This document shows positions 32,377-40,732 of a stretch of DNA of 45,946 bases, in pieces. The notes below the pieces were generated by a model. That model searched no databases. It worked only from the letters and a program-made list of their open reading frames with translations, and was not told where the DNA came from. Source of the stretch: JBBSIN01 sp038232055 (GTDB lineage Bacteria; Actinomycetota; Actinomycetes; JADGOV01); assembly GCA_038232055.1 (NCBI GenBank), contig JBBSIN010000013.1:1-45946 (forward strand), given 5' to 3'. A program made the translations under genes and the position numbers. Each line of letters opens with the position of its first letter. The first letter of the stretch is position 1.

Positions 32377-33176
32377 GCGTCGCCGCGACCCTGACCGCCC
32401 ACAGCGTCGTACCGCTGGCCATCGCCCAAACGACGAAGGGTGAGGCAGCGATTTTCTGGATCCTCGCTCCGCTCGCCGTCATCGCGGCCTTGACGATGGT
32501 GCTCTCCCGCCGCGCGGTGCACTCGGCGCTGCTGCTGGCGTTCGTCATGATCTGCCTGGCGACGTTCTACGCGGCGCAGGACGCACCGTTCCTCGCCTTC
32601 GTGCAGGTCATCGTCTACACCGGCGCCGTCATGATGCTGTTCCTGTTCGTGCTGATGCTGGTGGGGGTCAGCTCCGCCGACTCGCTCGTCGAGACGCTGC
32701 GTGGGCAGCGGGTGGCAGCCGGGCTCGCGGCACTGGGTTTCGTCGTTCTCATCATCGTGCTGGTGGGACGGGCGGTGACGACGATGACGCTGACCGGGCT
32801 GGCGACAGCGAACGCCGACGGCAACATCCCCGGCCTGGCGAAGCTGCTCTTCTCTCGTTACGTCTTCGCCTTCGAGGCGACCAGCGCCCTCCTCATCACC
32901 GCAGCGCTCGGCGCGATGGTGCTCGCGCACAAGGAGCGGACCGTCCCTCGCTCGACGCAGCGCCAACTCGCCACCAACCGCTTCGCTGGACCGCAGGCGA
33001 GCCCGCTTCCCGGTCCCGGTGTCTACGCCGACTCCGACGCCGTCGACACGCCGGCGCTGCTGCCCGACGGCTCGGTAGCGCCGGGCAGTGTGGCGCCGAT
33101 CCTCGAGCGGATGAGCGCGGCCCGCCATCCACGGCCCCAGCCGCTTCCGGTGGAGGAGGCGGACCCCCGCTCATGA
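32373..33176 (+). CDS. nuoJ: NADH-quinone oxidoreductase subunit J
   Basis: A membrane subunit of 267 residues with five helices; FVQVIVYTGAVMMLFLFVLM carries the pi-bulge helix (TM3) involved in coupling. The last 80 residues are a hydrophilic tail (TPALLPDGSVAPGSV) absent from shorter homologues such as that of E. coli. The GTG overlaps the nuoI stop as GTGA. Confidence 0.95.
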   Translation: MSVAATLTAHSVVPLAIAQTTKGEAAIFWILAPLAVIAALTMVLSRRAVHSALLLAFVMICLATFYAAQDAPFLAFVQVIVYTGAVMMLFLFVLMLVGVSSADSLVETLRGQRVAAGLAALGFVVLIIVLVGRAVTTMTLTGLATANADGNIPGLAKLLFSRYVFAFEATSALLITAALGAMVLAHKERTVPRSTQRQLATNRFAGPQASPLPGPGVYADSDAVDTPALLPDGSVAPGSVAPILERMSAARHPRPQPLPVEEADPRS

Positions 33177-33472
33177 GCCCGGTGTACTACCTCTATCTCT
33201 CGGCGATCCTCTTCACGATCGGGACCGCCGGTGTTCTGCTGCGCCGCAACGCCATCGTGGTGTTTATGTGCGTCGAGCTCATGCTCAACGCCGTGAACCT
33301 GACGCTCGTCACGTTCGCCCGGGTCAACGGCACCCTCGACGGCCAGATCATCGCGTTCTTCGTGATGGTCGTCGCGGCGGCGGAGGTCGTCGTGGGCCTC
33401 GCCGTCATCGTGACCATCTTCCGTACCCGCCGGTCGGCATCCGTCGACGATGTCAACCTCCTGAAGTACTGA
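33173..33472 (+). CDS. nuoK: NADH-quinone oxidoreductase subunit K
   Basis: A three-helix antiporter-linked subunit of 99 residues. The two membrane glutamates of the proton path are visible in MCVELMLNAVNLTLV and AAAEVVVGLAVIV. The ATG overlaps nuoJ as ATGA; nuoL follows after 13 bases. Confidence 0.97.
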   Translation: MSPVYYLYLSAILFTIGTAGVLLRRNAIVVFMCVELMLNAVNLTLVTFARVNGTLDGQIIAFFVMVVAAAEVVVGLAVIVTIFRTRRSASVDDVNLLKY

Positions 33473-33485
33473 GAAAGGGCGAGTC

Positions 33486-35447
33486 GTGTCGATGACGGCG
33501 TCGGTCGCGCTGCTGGCGCAGGGCGACGGCCCCCATTACGTCGCAGCGACCGGTGTCTTCTCCGCGACCTGGCTGCTTATCGCGCTGCCGCTCGCCGGCG
33601 CAGCGATCCTGTTGCTTACCGGCCGTCGCGGCGACGGCTGGGGCCACCTGCTCGGGTGCGCCACCGTCCTCGCCGCATTCATGTTCGGGCTGGTGCAGTT
33701 CGTCGCGATGCTCGGCCGGGGGGCGACGGAGCGCTCGGTCGACGTACACCTGTTCTCCTGGATTCCCGCTGACCCGTTCAATGTCGACCTCGGCCTGCTG
33801 CTCGACCCGCTGTCGATGGTCTTCGTGCTGCTCATCACCGGCGTCGGCGGCCTGATCCACATCTACTCGATCGGCTACATGGCGCACGACCCGGAGCGCC
33901 GGCGCTTCTTCGCCTACCTCAACCTCTTCGTCGCGGCGATGCTGCTACTCGTCCTCGCCGACAGCTTCCTGGCGCTCTACGTCGGATGGGAGGGGGTCGG
34001 CCTGGCGTCGTACCTGCTCATCGGCTTCTGGAGCTACCGGCCGACGGCGGCGACGGCGGCCAAGAAGGCCTTCGTCGTCAACCGGGTCGGCGATGTCGGG
34101 CTGTCGCTGGCGATCATGCTGATGTTCGCGACGTTCGGCACCACGTCGTTCACCGGGGTGCTCTCGGGCGCCGACCAGCTCGCGGCGGCGACCGCCACCG
34201 GCATCGGTCTGCTCCTGCTGCTCGGCGCCTGCGGCAAGTCCGCGCAGTTCCCGCTGCAGACCTGGCTGCTCGACGCGATGGAGGGTCCGACGCCGGTCTC
34301 GGCGCTCATCCACGCGGCCACCATGGTCACCGCTGGCGTCTACCTCATCGCGCGGGCCAACCCGATCTTCGACGCGAGTCCGGCCGCCCGCCTCGTCGTG
34401 ACGATCGTCGGAGCGGCGACCCTGATCATCGGTGCGATCATCGGCTGCGCCTACGACGACATCAAGAAGGTGCTCGCGTCGTCGACGATGAGCCAGATCG
34501 GCTACATGGTCCTCGCGGTCGGGCTCGGTCCCGGCGCCTATGCGATCGGCATCCTGCACCTGCTCACGCACGGCTTCTTCAAGGCCAACATGTTCCTCGG
34601 CGCCGGATCGGTCATGCACGCGATGGACGACAACGTCGACATGCGTCGGTACGGCGGACTCCGCACGGTCATGCCGGTGACCTTCCTCACCTTTACGGCC
34701 GGCTACCTGGCGATCATCGGGTTCCCGTTCTTCGCCGGTTTCTTCTCCAAGGACAAGATCATCGAGGCGGCGTTCGACAAGGGCGGCACCTCGGGCTACC
34801 TGCTGGGCCTCGTCGCGCTGCTCGGCGCAGGCGTCACCGCCTACTACATGACCCGGCTCATGGCGATGACGTTCTTCGGGGAGCGGCGCTGGGACAGTGA
34901 CGTCCACCCGCACGAGTCGCCCTCGGTGATGACGATCCCGATGATCGTGCTCGCCGTCGGTTCGGTCGTGTCCGGCGGACTGCTCACGCTGATCGGCGCC
35001 GGCCTGCAGGGCTTCCTGACGCCGTCGGTCGGCGAGTCCGTCGAGGTCGGCTCGCACACCGTGTCGCCGCTGGTGCTCACGCTCCTGACGCTGCTCGTCG
35101 TGGGCGGCGGCGTGGCCGGCGGGTGGTTCCAGTTCGGTACCCGCCCGGTGCCGCGCACCGCGCCGCGCGACGTCCCGGTCGCCGTCGTCGTGGCCCGCCG
35201 GCAGCTCTACGGCGACGCCCTCAACGAGACCGTGCTCATGCGCCCTGGGCAGTACCTCACCCGGGCGCTCGTCTTCTTCGACAACTTCGGCGTCGACGGC
35301 GGGGTCCGCGGGCTGGCCGCCCTCGTCGGTGGGTCGAGCGGTCGGCTGCGGCGGGTCCAGACCGGGTTCGTCCGTTCCTACGCGCTGCTGATGTTCGCGG
35401 GCGCCGCCCTCGTGGTGCTCAGCGTGACCCTGGTGAGGGCCGGATGA
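33486..35447 (+). CDS. nuoL: NADH-quinone oxidoreductase subunit L
   Basis: The distal antiporter-like subunit of 653 residues with the long lateral helix. FLALYVGWEGVGLASYLLIG holds the key Glu, QTWLLDAMEGPTPVSALIHA the conserved channel region with its downstream His, and KKVLASSTMSQIGYM the central Lys helix. A GTG at 33486 with AAAGGG upstream is taken; an ATG at 33492 is two codons on. It overlaps nuoM by 4 bases. Confidence 0.97.
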   Translation: MSMTASVALLAQGDGPHYVAATGVFSATWLLIALPLAGAAILLLTGRRGDGWGHLLGCATVLAAFMFGLVQFVAMLGRGATERSVDVHLFSWIPADPFNVDLGLLLDPLSMVFVLLITGVGGLIHIYSIGYMAHDPERRRFFAYLNLFVAAMLLLVLADSFLALYVGWEGVGLASYLLIGFWSYRPTAATAAKKAFVVNRVGDVGLSLAIMLMFATFGTTSFTGVLSGADQLAAATATGIGLLLLLGACGKSAQFPLQTWLLDAMEGPTPVSALIHAATMVTAGVYLIARANPIFDASPAARLVVTIVGAATLIIGAIIGCAYDDIKKVLASSTMSQIGYMVLAVGLGPGAYAIGILHLLTHGFFKANMFLGAGSVMHAMDDNVDMRRYGGLRTVMPVTFLTFTAGYLAIIGFPFFAGFFSKDKIIEAAFDKGGTSGYLLGLVALLGAGVTAYYMTRLMAMTFFGERRWDSDVHPHESPSVMTIPMIVLAVGSVVSGGLLTLIGAGLQGFLTPSVGESVEVGSHTVSPLVLTLLTLLVVGGGVAGGWFQFGTRPVPRTAPRDVPVAVVVARRQLYGDALNETVLMRPGQYLTRALVFFDNFGVDGGVRGLAALVGGSSGRLRRVQTGFVRSYALLMFAGAALVVLSVTLVRAG

Positions 35448-36994
35448 GCAGCTTCCCCTGGCTCACCGTGGTCGGCGCCGTGCCGCTGGTGGCGGCGCTG
35501 CTGCTGCCCGCCGTACCGTCGCGGCTCGCGAAGCACTTCGCGCTGCTGGCCGCTGTCGTCACGCTGGCCCTTACGATCGCGATGTGTGCGGCGTTCGAGG
35601 CCGGCGGCCCGCGCTTCCAGTTTCGGCAGACCTATGAATGGATCCCGGCGTTCGGCGTCCACTACGCGGTCGGCGCCGACGGCATCGCCGTCGCGCTCAT
35701 CGCGCGGTCCGCCGTACTCGTCCCGATCGTGATCCTGGCCAGCTGGCACGACGCCGACCGACCGACCCGGTCGGGGCGCCGCAGCGCGAAGACCTTTCTG
35801 GGCCTGGTCCTCGTGCTCGAGACGATGCTGATCGGTGTCTTCGCCGCTCTCGACGTCTTCCTGTTCTACGTGTTCTTCGAGGCGATGCTGATCCCGATGT
35901 ACTTCCTGATCGGGTCCTACGGCGCCTCCGGCGACCAGGTGAAGCGGTCCTACGCCGCCGTGAAGTTCCTGCTCTACAGCCTCGCCGGTGGGCTGCTCAT
36001 GCTGGCCGCGGTGATCGGGCTCTACCTCGTCGGCGGCCGGACGTTCCTCTTCCCCGACCTGGTCGGCAACGTCGCGACCACGCGGGCGATCGAGGACGTG
36101 CTCTTCCTCGGGTTCTTCGTCGCGTTCGCGATCAAGGCTCCGCTCTGGCCGTTCCACACCTGGCTGCCCGACGCGGCCGCCGAGGCGCCGACCGGCGCCG
36201 CCGTGCTTCTCGTCGGCGTGCTCGACAAGGTCGGCACGTTCGGCTTCCTGCGCTACTGCCTGCCGCTGTTCCCCAACGCATCGCACACCTTCGGGCCGTA
36301 CGTCCTCGTGCTCAGCGTCATCGGCATCCTCTACGGCGCCCTGCTCGCGATCGGGCAGGCCGACCTCAAGCGGCTGATCGCCTACACGTCGGTCGCCCAC
36401 TTCGGTTTCATCGCGCTGGGCATCTTCGCGTTCACGACGCCGGGGCAGTCGGGTGCGACGCTCTACATGGTCAACCACGGCTTCTCTACCGGGGCGCTGT
36501 TCCTGATCGTCGGCATGTTGATTTCGCGCCGGGGAAGCCGCTTCATGGCCGACTACGGCGGCGTGCAGCGGGTGGCACCCTGGCTCGCCGGTGCCTTCCT
36601 CGTCGCCGGCCTGTCCAGCCTGGCGCTACCCGGCCTCTCGACCTTTGTCAGCGAGTTCCTCGTGCTCGTCGGCACGTTCACCACCTATCGGGCGTTCGCC
36701 ATCGTGGCCACGCTCGGCATCGTCCTCGCCGCGCTCTACATCCTGATCATGTACCAGCGCACCATGCACGGCCCGATCAAACCGGGCCTCGAGCATCTGC
36801 GTGACCTGACCGGCCGCGAGTCGTGGGTTCTCGCGCCGGTCCTGGCGATCATCCTCGCGCTGGGCGTCTACCCGAAGCCGCTGCTCGACATCATCAACCC
36901 GGCCGTCAAGGCGACGTTGCAGGACGTGCACCGCAGCGACCCCAAGCCGCCGATACCCGTGTCCGCCACAATTCCCGGAGGAGGCGGGCCGTGA
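35444..36994 (+). CDS. nuoM: NADH-quinone oxidoreductase subunit M
   Basis: The second antiporter-like subunit of 516 residues, fourteen helices. Diagnostic parts are FLFYVFFEAMLIPMYFLIG (essential Glu), AFAIKAPLWPFHTWLPDA and DLKRLIAYTSVAHFGFI. The ATG overlaps nuoL and the stop overlaps nuoN, both by 4 bases. Confidence 0.97.
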   Translation: MSSFPWLTVVGAVPLVAALLLPAVPSRLAKHFALLAAVVTLALTIAMCAAFEAGGPRFQFRQTYEWIPAFGVHYAVGADGIAVALIARSAVLVPIVILASWHDADRPTRSGRRSAKTFLGLVLVLETMLIGVFAALDVFLFYVFFEAMLIPMYFLIGSYGASGDQVKRSYAAVKFLLYSLAGGLLMLAAVIGLYLVGGRTFLFPDLVGNVATTRAIEDVLFLGFFVAFAIKAPLWPFHTWLPDAAAEAPTGAAVLLVGVLDKVGTFGFLRYCLPLFPNASHTFGPYVLVLSVIGILYGALLAIGQADLKRLIAYTSVAHFGFIALGIFAFTTPGQSGATLYMVNHGFSTGALFLIVGMLISRRGSRFMADYGGVQRVAPWLAGAFLVAGLSSLALPGLSTFVSEFLVLVGTFTTYRAFAIVATLGIVLAALYILIMYQRTMHGPIKPGLEHLRDLTGRESWVLAPVLAIILALGVYPKPLLDIINPAVKATLQDVHRSDPKPPIPVSATIPGGGGP

Positions 36995-38541
36995 CCACGC
37001 TGGCCGTCATCGAGATCACCTCCCCATCAATCTCGTACGCCGCCATCTCCCCGATGCTGGCCGTCTTCGGAGCGGCAGTGCTCGGCGTACTCATCGAGGC
37101 GTTCGCCCCCCAAGGCGTGCGTCACCGGCTGCAGGTGGCGGTCGCGCTGCTCGGGCTGGCGGGCGGGCTCGTCGCCGTCGCGCTCCTTGCCGGGCGTCAC
37201 GAGATCACCGCGGTCGGCGCGATCGCCGTCGACGGCCCGACGCTCTTCCTCCAGGGCACGATCCTCGCCCTGTCAATCGCGGGGGTGCTGCTGCTCGGGG
37301 AGCGCTCGGCCGAGTCGGGCGGCGGGGAGATCGTCGCGCAGGCGGCGACCGTACCCGGCTCTCCCGAGGAGCGCCGGCTGCAGAGCACGTCCACGGTGCA
37401 GACCGAGGTGTTTCCGCTGGCCATGCTGGCGATCGGCGGTATGCTGCTCTTTCCGGCCGCCAACGACCTGCTGCTGATGTTCGTCGCGCTCGAGGTGCTG
37501 TCGCTGCCGCTCTACCTCATGTGCGGGCTGGCTCGGCGTCGACGGCTGCTGTCCCAGGAGGCGGCGGTCAAGTACTTCCTGCTCGGCGCCTTCTCCTCGG
37601 CGTTCTTCCTGTACGGGTTGGCGCTGCTCTACGGCTACGCCGGCACGGTCAGCCTCAGCGGCATCGCGGACGCCACGGCGTCGACGGCACCCAACGACAC
37701 CCTGCTCTTCATCGGGTTAGCACTGCTCGCCGTCGGGCTGCTCTTCAAGGTGAGCGCAGCGCCGTTCCACTCCTGGACGCCCGACGTCTACCAGGGCGCG
37801 CCGACGCCGGTCACCGCTCTCATGGCGGCCGGTACGAAGGTCGCTGCCTTCGGCGCGCTGCTGCGCGTCTTCTACGTGGCCTTCGGCGGCCTCCGCTGGG
37901 ACTGGCGGCCGATGATGTGGGCGGTCGCCATCCTGACGATGGCGGTCGGCGCGATCCTCGCGGTCACCCAGCGCGACGTGAAGCGGATGCTCGCCTACTC
38001 CTCGGTGACGCACGTCGGCTTCATCCTCACCGGCGTGGTCGCCACGTCGAAGGAAGGTCTGTCCTCGTCGTTGTTCTATCTCGTCACCTACGGCTTCACG
38101 ACGCTCGCCGCCTTCGGCGTGCTGACCCTGGTACGCGACGCCGACGGCGAGGCGACCGACCTCTCCCGGTGGGCCGGCCTGGGGCGGCGCTCCCCGCTGG
38201 TCGCCGGCTCCTTTGCCTTCCTTCTGCTGGCGCTCGCCGGTATCCCGCTCACCAGCGGGTTCTCCGGGAAGTTCGCCGTCTTCAAGGCCGCTGCCGGCGG
38301 TGGCGCGGCCGGGCTGGTTGTCGTCGGGGTCGTGGCCAGCGCGATCGCCGCGTTCTACTACGTGCGGGTCATCGTGCTGATGTTCTTCAACGACCCGGCG
38401 CCCGAGGGGCCGACCGTCGCGCTGCCCGGCGTGTTCACCGCGACCGCGCTCGCCCTTGGCCTAGCCGTTACCGTGGTCCTGGGCGTCTTCCCGCAGCCGC
38501 TGCTGAACCTGGCTTCGGATGCCGCCACGTTCGTCCGCTGA
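36991..38541 (+). CDS. nuoN: NADH-quinone oxidoreductase subunit N
   Basis: The third antiporter-like subunit of 516 residues. LMFVALEVLSLPLYLMCG, FKVSAAPFHSWTPDVYQGAP and DVKRMLAYSSVTHVGFIL are family signatures. It is the last nuo gene of the first set. A GTG start with GGAGG about 12 bases upstream overlaps nuoM. A prenyl synthase gene begins 21 bases later and may share the transcript. Confidence 0.97.
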   Translation: MTTLAVIEITSPSISYAAISPMLAVFGAAVLGVLIEAFAPQGVRHRLQVAVALLGLAGGLVAVALLAGRHEITAVGAIAVDGPTLFLQGTILALSIAGVLLLGERSAESGGGEIVAQAATVPGSPEERRLQSTSTVQTEVFPLAMLAIGGMLLFPAANDLLLMFVALEVLSLPLYLMCGLARRRRLLSQEAAVKYFLLGAFSSAFFLYGLALLYGYAGTVSLSGIADATASTAPNDTLLFIGLALLAVGLLFKVSAAPFHSWTPDVYQGAPTPVTALMAAGTKVAAFGALLRVFYVAFGGLRWDWRPMMWAVAILTMAVGAILAVTQRDVKRMLAYSSVTHVGFILTGVVATSKEGLSSSLFYLVTYGFTTLAAFGVLTLVRDADGEATDLSRWAGLGRRSPLVAGSFAFLLLALAGIPLTSGFSGKFAVFKAAAGGGAAGLVVVGVVASAIAAFYYVRVIVLMFFNDPAPEGPTVALPGVFTATALALGLAVTVVLGVFPQPLLNLASDAATFVR

Positions 38542-38562
38542 TCAGGCCGAGGGGGGCCGCTC

Positions 38563-39549
38563 GTGATCGCGCCGACCTTCGGCCCGTCCTTTCGCGATGC
38601 CGCTCTCGAGGACGACGTACGAGCCGGGCTCTGTGCCGTCGAAGCGATGCTGCGCGAGACGGTGAAGAGCGAGTACCCCTTCGTGACGGAGACGTCGCGC
38701 CACCTCGTCGACGCCGGCGGCAAGCGGTTCCGGCCGCTGCTCGTGCTGCTCGCCGCCCAGTTGGGCGACCCGGCGGCGCCCGGCGTCGTACCCGCGGCCG
38801 TGGTCGTTGAGCTCACCCATCTGGCGACCCTCTACCACGACGACGTCATGGACGAGGCGGACCTTCGTCGGGGGGCCGCGTCGGCCAACTCCCGCTGGGG
38901 CAACACCATTGCCATCCTCACCGGCGACTTCCTCTTCGCCAGGGCGTCGGACGTGCTGGCCGATCTGGGACCGGAGTGCGTACGCCTCCAGGCCCGTACC
39001 TTTGAGCGCCTCGTCCAGGGCCAGCTGAGGGAGACGACCGGACCCGAGCCTGGCGGCGATCCAGTCGACCACTACCTGCGGGTCCTCGCCGACAAGACCG
39101 GCTCGCTCATCGGCACGTCCTGCCGGTTCGGAGCGATGCTCTCCGGAGCCGGCGAAGGCACGGTCGAGGTGGTCGCCCGTTTCGGTGAGCGCTTCGGCGT
39201 CGCGTTCCAGCTCTCCGACGATCTGCTCGATGTCGCGAGCACCTCCGCGGAGTCGGGCAAGACGCCAGGTACCGACCTCCGTGAGGGTGTCCGGACGCTG
39301 CCGGTGCTCTACGCGCTGCGCGGCGGGGACGAGCGGCTGGGCGCGGCGCTGATCGGCGACCTCAGCGACGACGGGGCTCTGGGTGATGCCCTCGCGCTGC
39401 TTCGCGGGTCGGCGGCGATGGCCGAGGCGCGGGCGCTGCTCATTCGGTGGGCCGACGACGCCAGGCAGACCCTCACGCCACTGCCCACGGGACCTGTGAG
39501 GTCGGCGCTGGAATCGCTCTGCGACTACGTGGTCGCCCGCTCCGGCTGA
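38563..39549 (+). CDS. Long-chain polyprenyl diphosphate synthase (trans-type)
   Basis: A 328-residue all-alpha prenyl synthase. Both Asp-rich motifs are intact: DDVMD at residues 93-97 and DDLLD at 219-223, plus GGKRFRPLL at the substrate site. It adds isopentenyl units to an allylic diphosphate; position directly after nuoN and length fit the menaquinone side-chain synthase (hepta- to nonaprenyl). Chain length cannot be fixed by eye. A GTG start at 38563 follows GAGGGG. No partner small subunit is seen, so it is probably homodimeric. Confidence 0.9.
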   Translation: MIAPTFGPSFRDAALEDDVRAGLCAVEAMLRETVKSEYPFVTETSRHLVDAGGKRFRPLLVLLAAQLGDPAAPGVVPAAVVVELTHLATLYHDDVMDEADLRRGAASANSRWGNTIAILTGDFLFARASDVLADLGPECVRLQARTFERLVQGQLRETTGPEPGGDPVDHYLRVLADKTGSLIGTSCRFGAMLSGAGEGTVEVVARFGERFGVAFQLSDDLLDVASTSAESGKTPGTDLREGVRTLPVLYALRGGDERLGAALIGDLSDDGALGDALALLRGSAAMAEARALLIRWADDARQTLTPLPTGPVRSALESLCDYVVARSG

Positions 39550-39584
39550 CGCCGTACTTCTCGGCCGGGCGTCCGATCAGCAGG

Positions 39585-39626
39585 TGTGGAGTCCTGGCAG
39601 TGCTGGGGTACGCAGCCGGCTCCACA
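39585..39626. terminator. Stem-loop between convergent genes, possible bidirectional terminator
   Basis: TGTGGAG (39585-39591) and CTCCACA (39620-39626) are perfectly complementary, and partly complementary bases extend the stem inward. It lies in the 106-base gap between the ends of the prenyl synthase gene and korB. There is no U-tract, as is common for high-GC actinobacterial terminators. Confidence 0.45.
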
Positions 39627-39655
39627 GTCCGCTCCGTAGTCAGCCGGTCGGCACG

Positions 39656-40732
39656 TTAGTCGATGCGCCAGGTGTCGCCGGCATGCAGCAGGTCGGCGAG
39701 GTTGCCGGTGCCCTGAGTGGCGGCGGCGAGGTCGAGCTGCTCGCGCATCAGATCGTCGTACGTCGACCGCGTCACCGACCGGAACACGCCGATCGGGGTG
39801 GGCACAGACAACCGGGAAATCGCGAAGGCGGTCGTCGGGTCATCGGTGCGTGGGTCGTGCACGAGCACAGCGGGGTCGTCGGCGGCGCAGACCTCGACGC
39901 CGCCGCTGGCCGCGCGGCGTAGACCCTGCGCACCGGCCGGTCCGCCGAATACGAGAGGTGCGTCCGGCTCCATCCGGAGAAGGGCCGAGTCACGGGTGTC
40001 CGGCTCCTTGAGCACGTCGAAGGCGCCGTCGTTGAAGATGTTGCAGTTCTGGTAGATCTCGACGAATGCCGTGCCCCGGTGCTGGGCGGCCTCCCGCAGC
40101 ACCGACGTGAGGTGCTTGCGGTCGGAGTCGATGGTGCGGGCGACGAAGGAGGCTTCGGCGCCGAGTGCCAGCGAGATCGGGTTGAACGGATGGTCGAGCG
40201 ACCCTACCGGCGTCGACTTGGTGATCTTTCCCAGCTCAGAGGTCGGCGAGTACTGACCCTTGGTCAGGCCGTAGATCCGGTTATTGAAGAGCAGGACCTT
40301 GAGGTTGACGTTGCGGCGGAGGGCGTGGATGAGGTGGTTCCCGCCGATGGAGAGCCCGTCGCCGTCGCCAGTGATCACCCATACCGACAGGTCGGGGCGC
40401 GAGGTGGCCAGGCCGGTGGCGATGGCGGGGGCCCGACCGTGGATCGAGTGCATGCCGTAGGTGTTCATGTAGTACGGAAAACGCGACGAGCAACCGATAC
40501 CCGAGACGAAGACGACGTTCTCCCGACGGAGGCCGAGCTCCGGAAAGAAGCCCTGGACGGCGGCGAGGATGGCGTAGTCGCCGCAGCCGGGGCACCAACG
40601 GACTTCCTGGTCGGTCTTGAAGTCCTTGGCGCTCTGCTTCTCGTCTGTCGTCGGTACCAGCGCCAGGCCGCTGCTGGTGCCGTTGCGGTGTGGCGCCGGC
40701 GGCGAGCCCCCGGGCGGCGAGATGTCATTCAC
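39656..40732 (-). CDS. korB: 2-oxoacid:ferredoxin oxidoreductase beta subunit (2-oxoglutarate type)
   Basis: KorB binds thiamine diphosphate and a [4Fe-4S] cluster. VRWCPGCGDYAILAA, GIGCSSRFPYYMNTYG, the TPP/Mg site GDGDGLSIGGNHLIHALR with LFNNRIYGLTKGQYSPTS, and NCNIFNDGAF are visible in 358 residues. With KorA it decarboxylates 2-oxoglutarate to succinyl-CoA and reduces ferredoxin, an alternative to the 2-oxoglutarate dehydrogenase complex. The GTG at 40732 overlaps the korA stop by 8 bases. Confidence 0.93.
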   Translation of the reverse strand: MNDISPPGGSPPAPHRNGTSSGLALVPTTDEKQSAKDFKTDQEVRWCPGCGDYAILAAVQGFFPELGLRRENVVFVSGIGCSSRFPYYMNTYGMHSIHGRAPAIATGLATSRPDLSVWVITGDGDGLSIGGNHLIHALRRNVNLKVLLFNNRIYGLTKGQYSPTSELGKITKSTPVGSLDHPFNPISLALGAEASFVARTIDSDRKHLTSVLREAAQHRGTAFVEIYQNCNIFNDGAFDVLKEPDTRDSALLRMEPDAPLVFGGPAGAQGLRRAASGGVEVCAADDPAVLVHDPRTDDPTTAFAISRLSVPTPIGVFRSVTRSTYDDLMREQLDLAAATQGTGNLADLLHAGDTWRID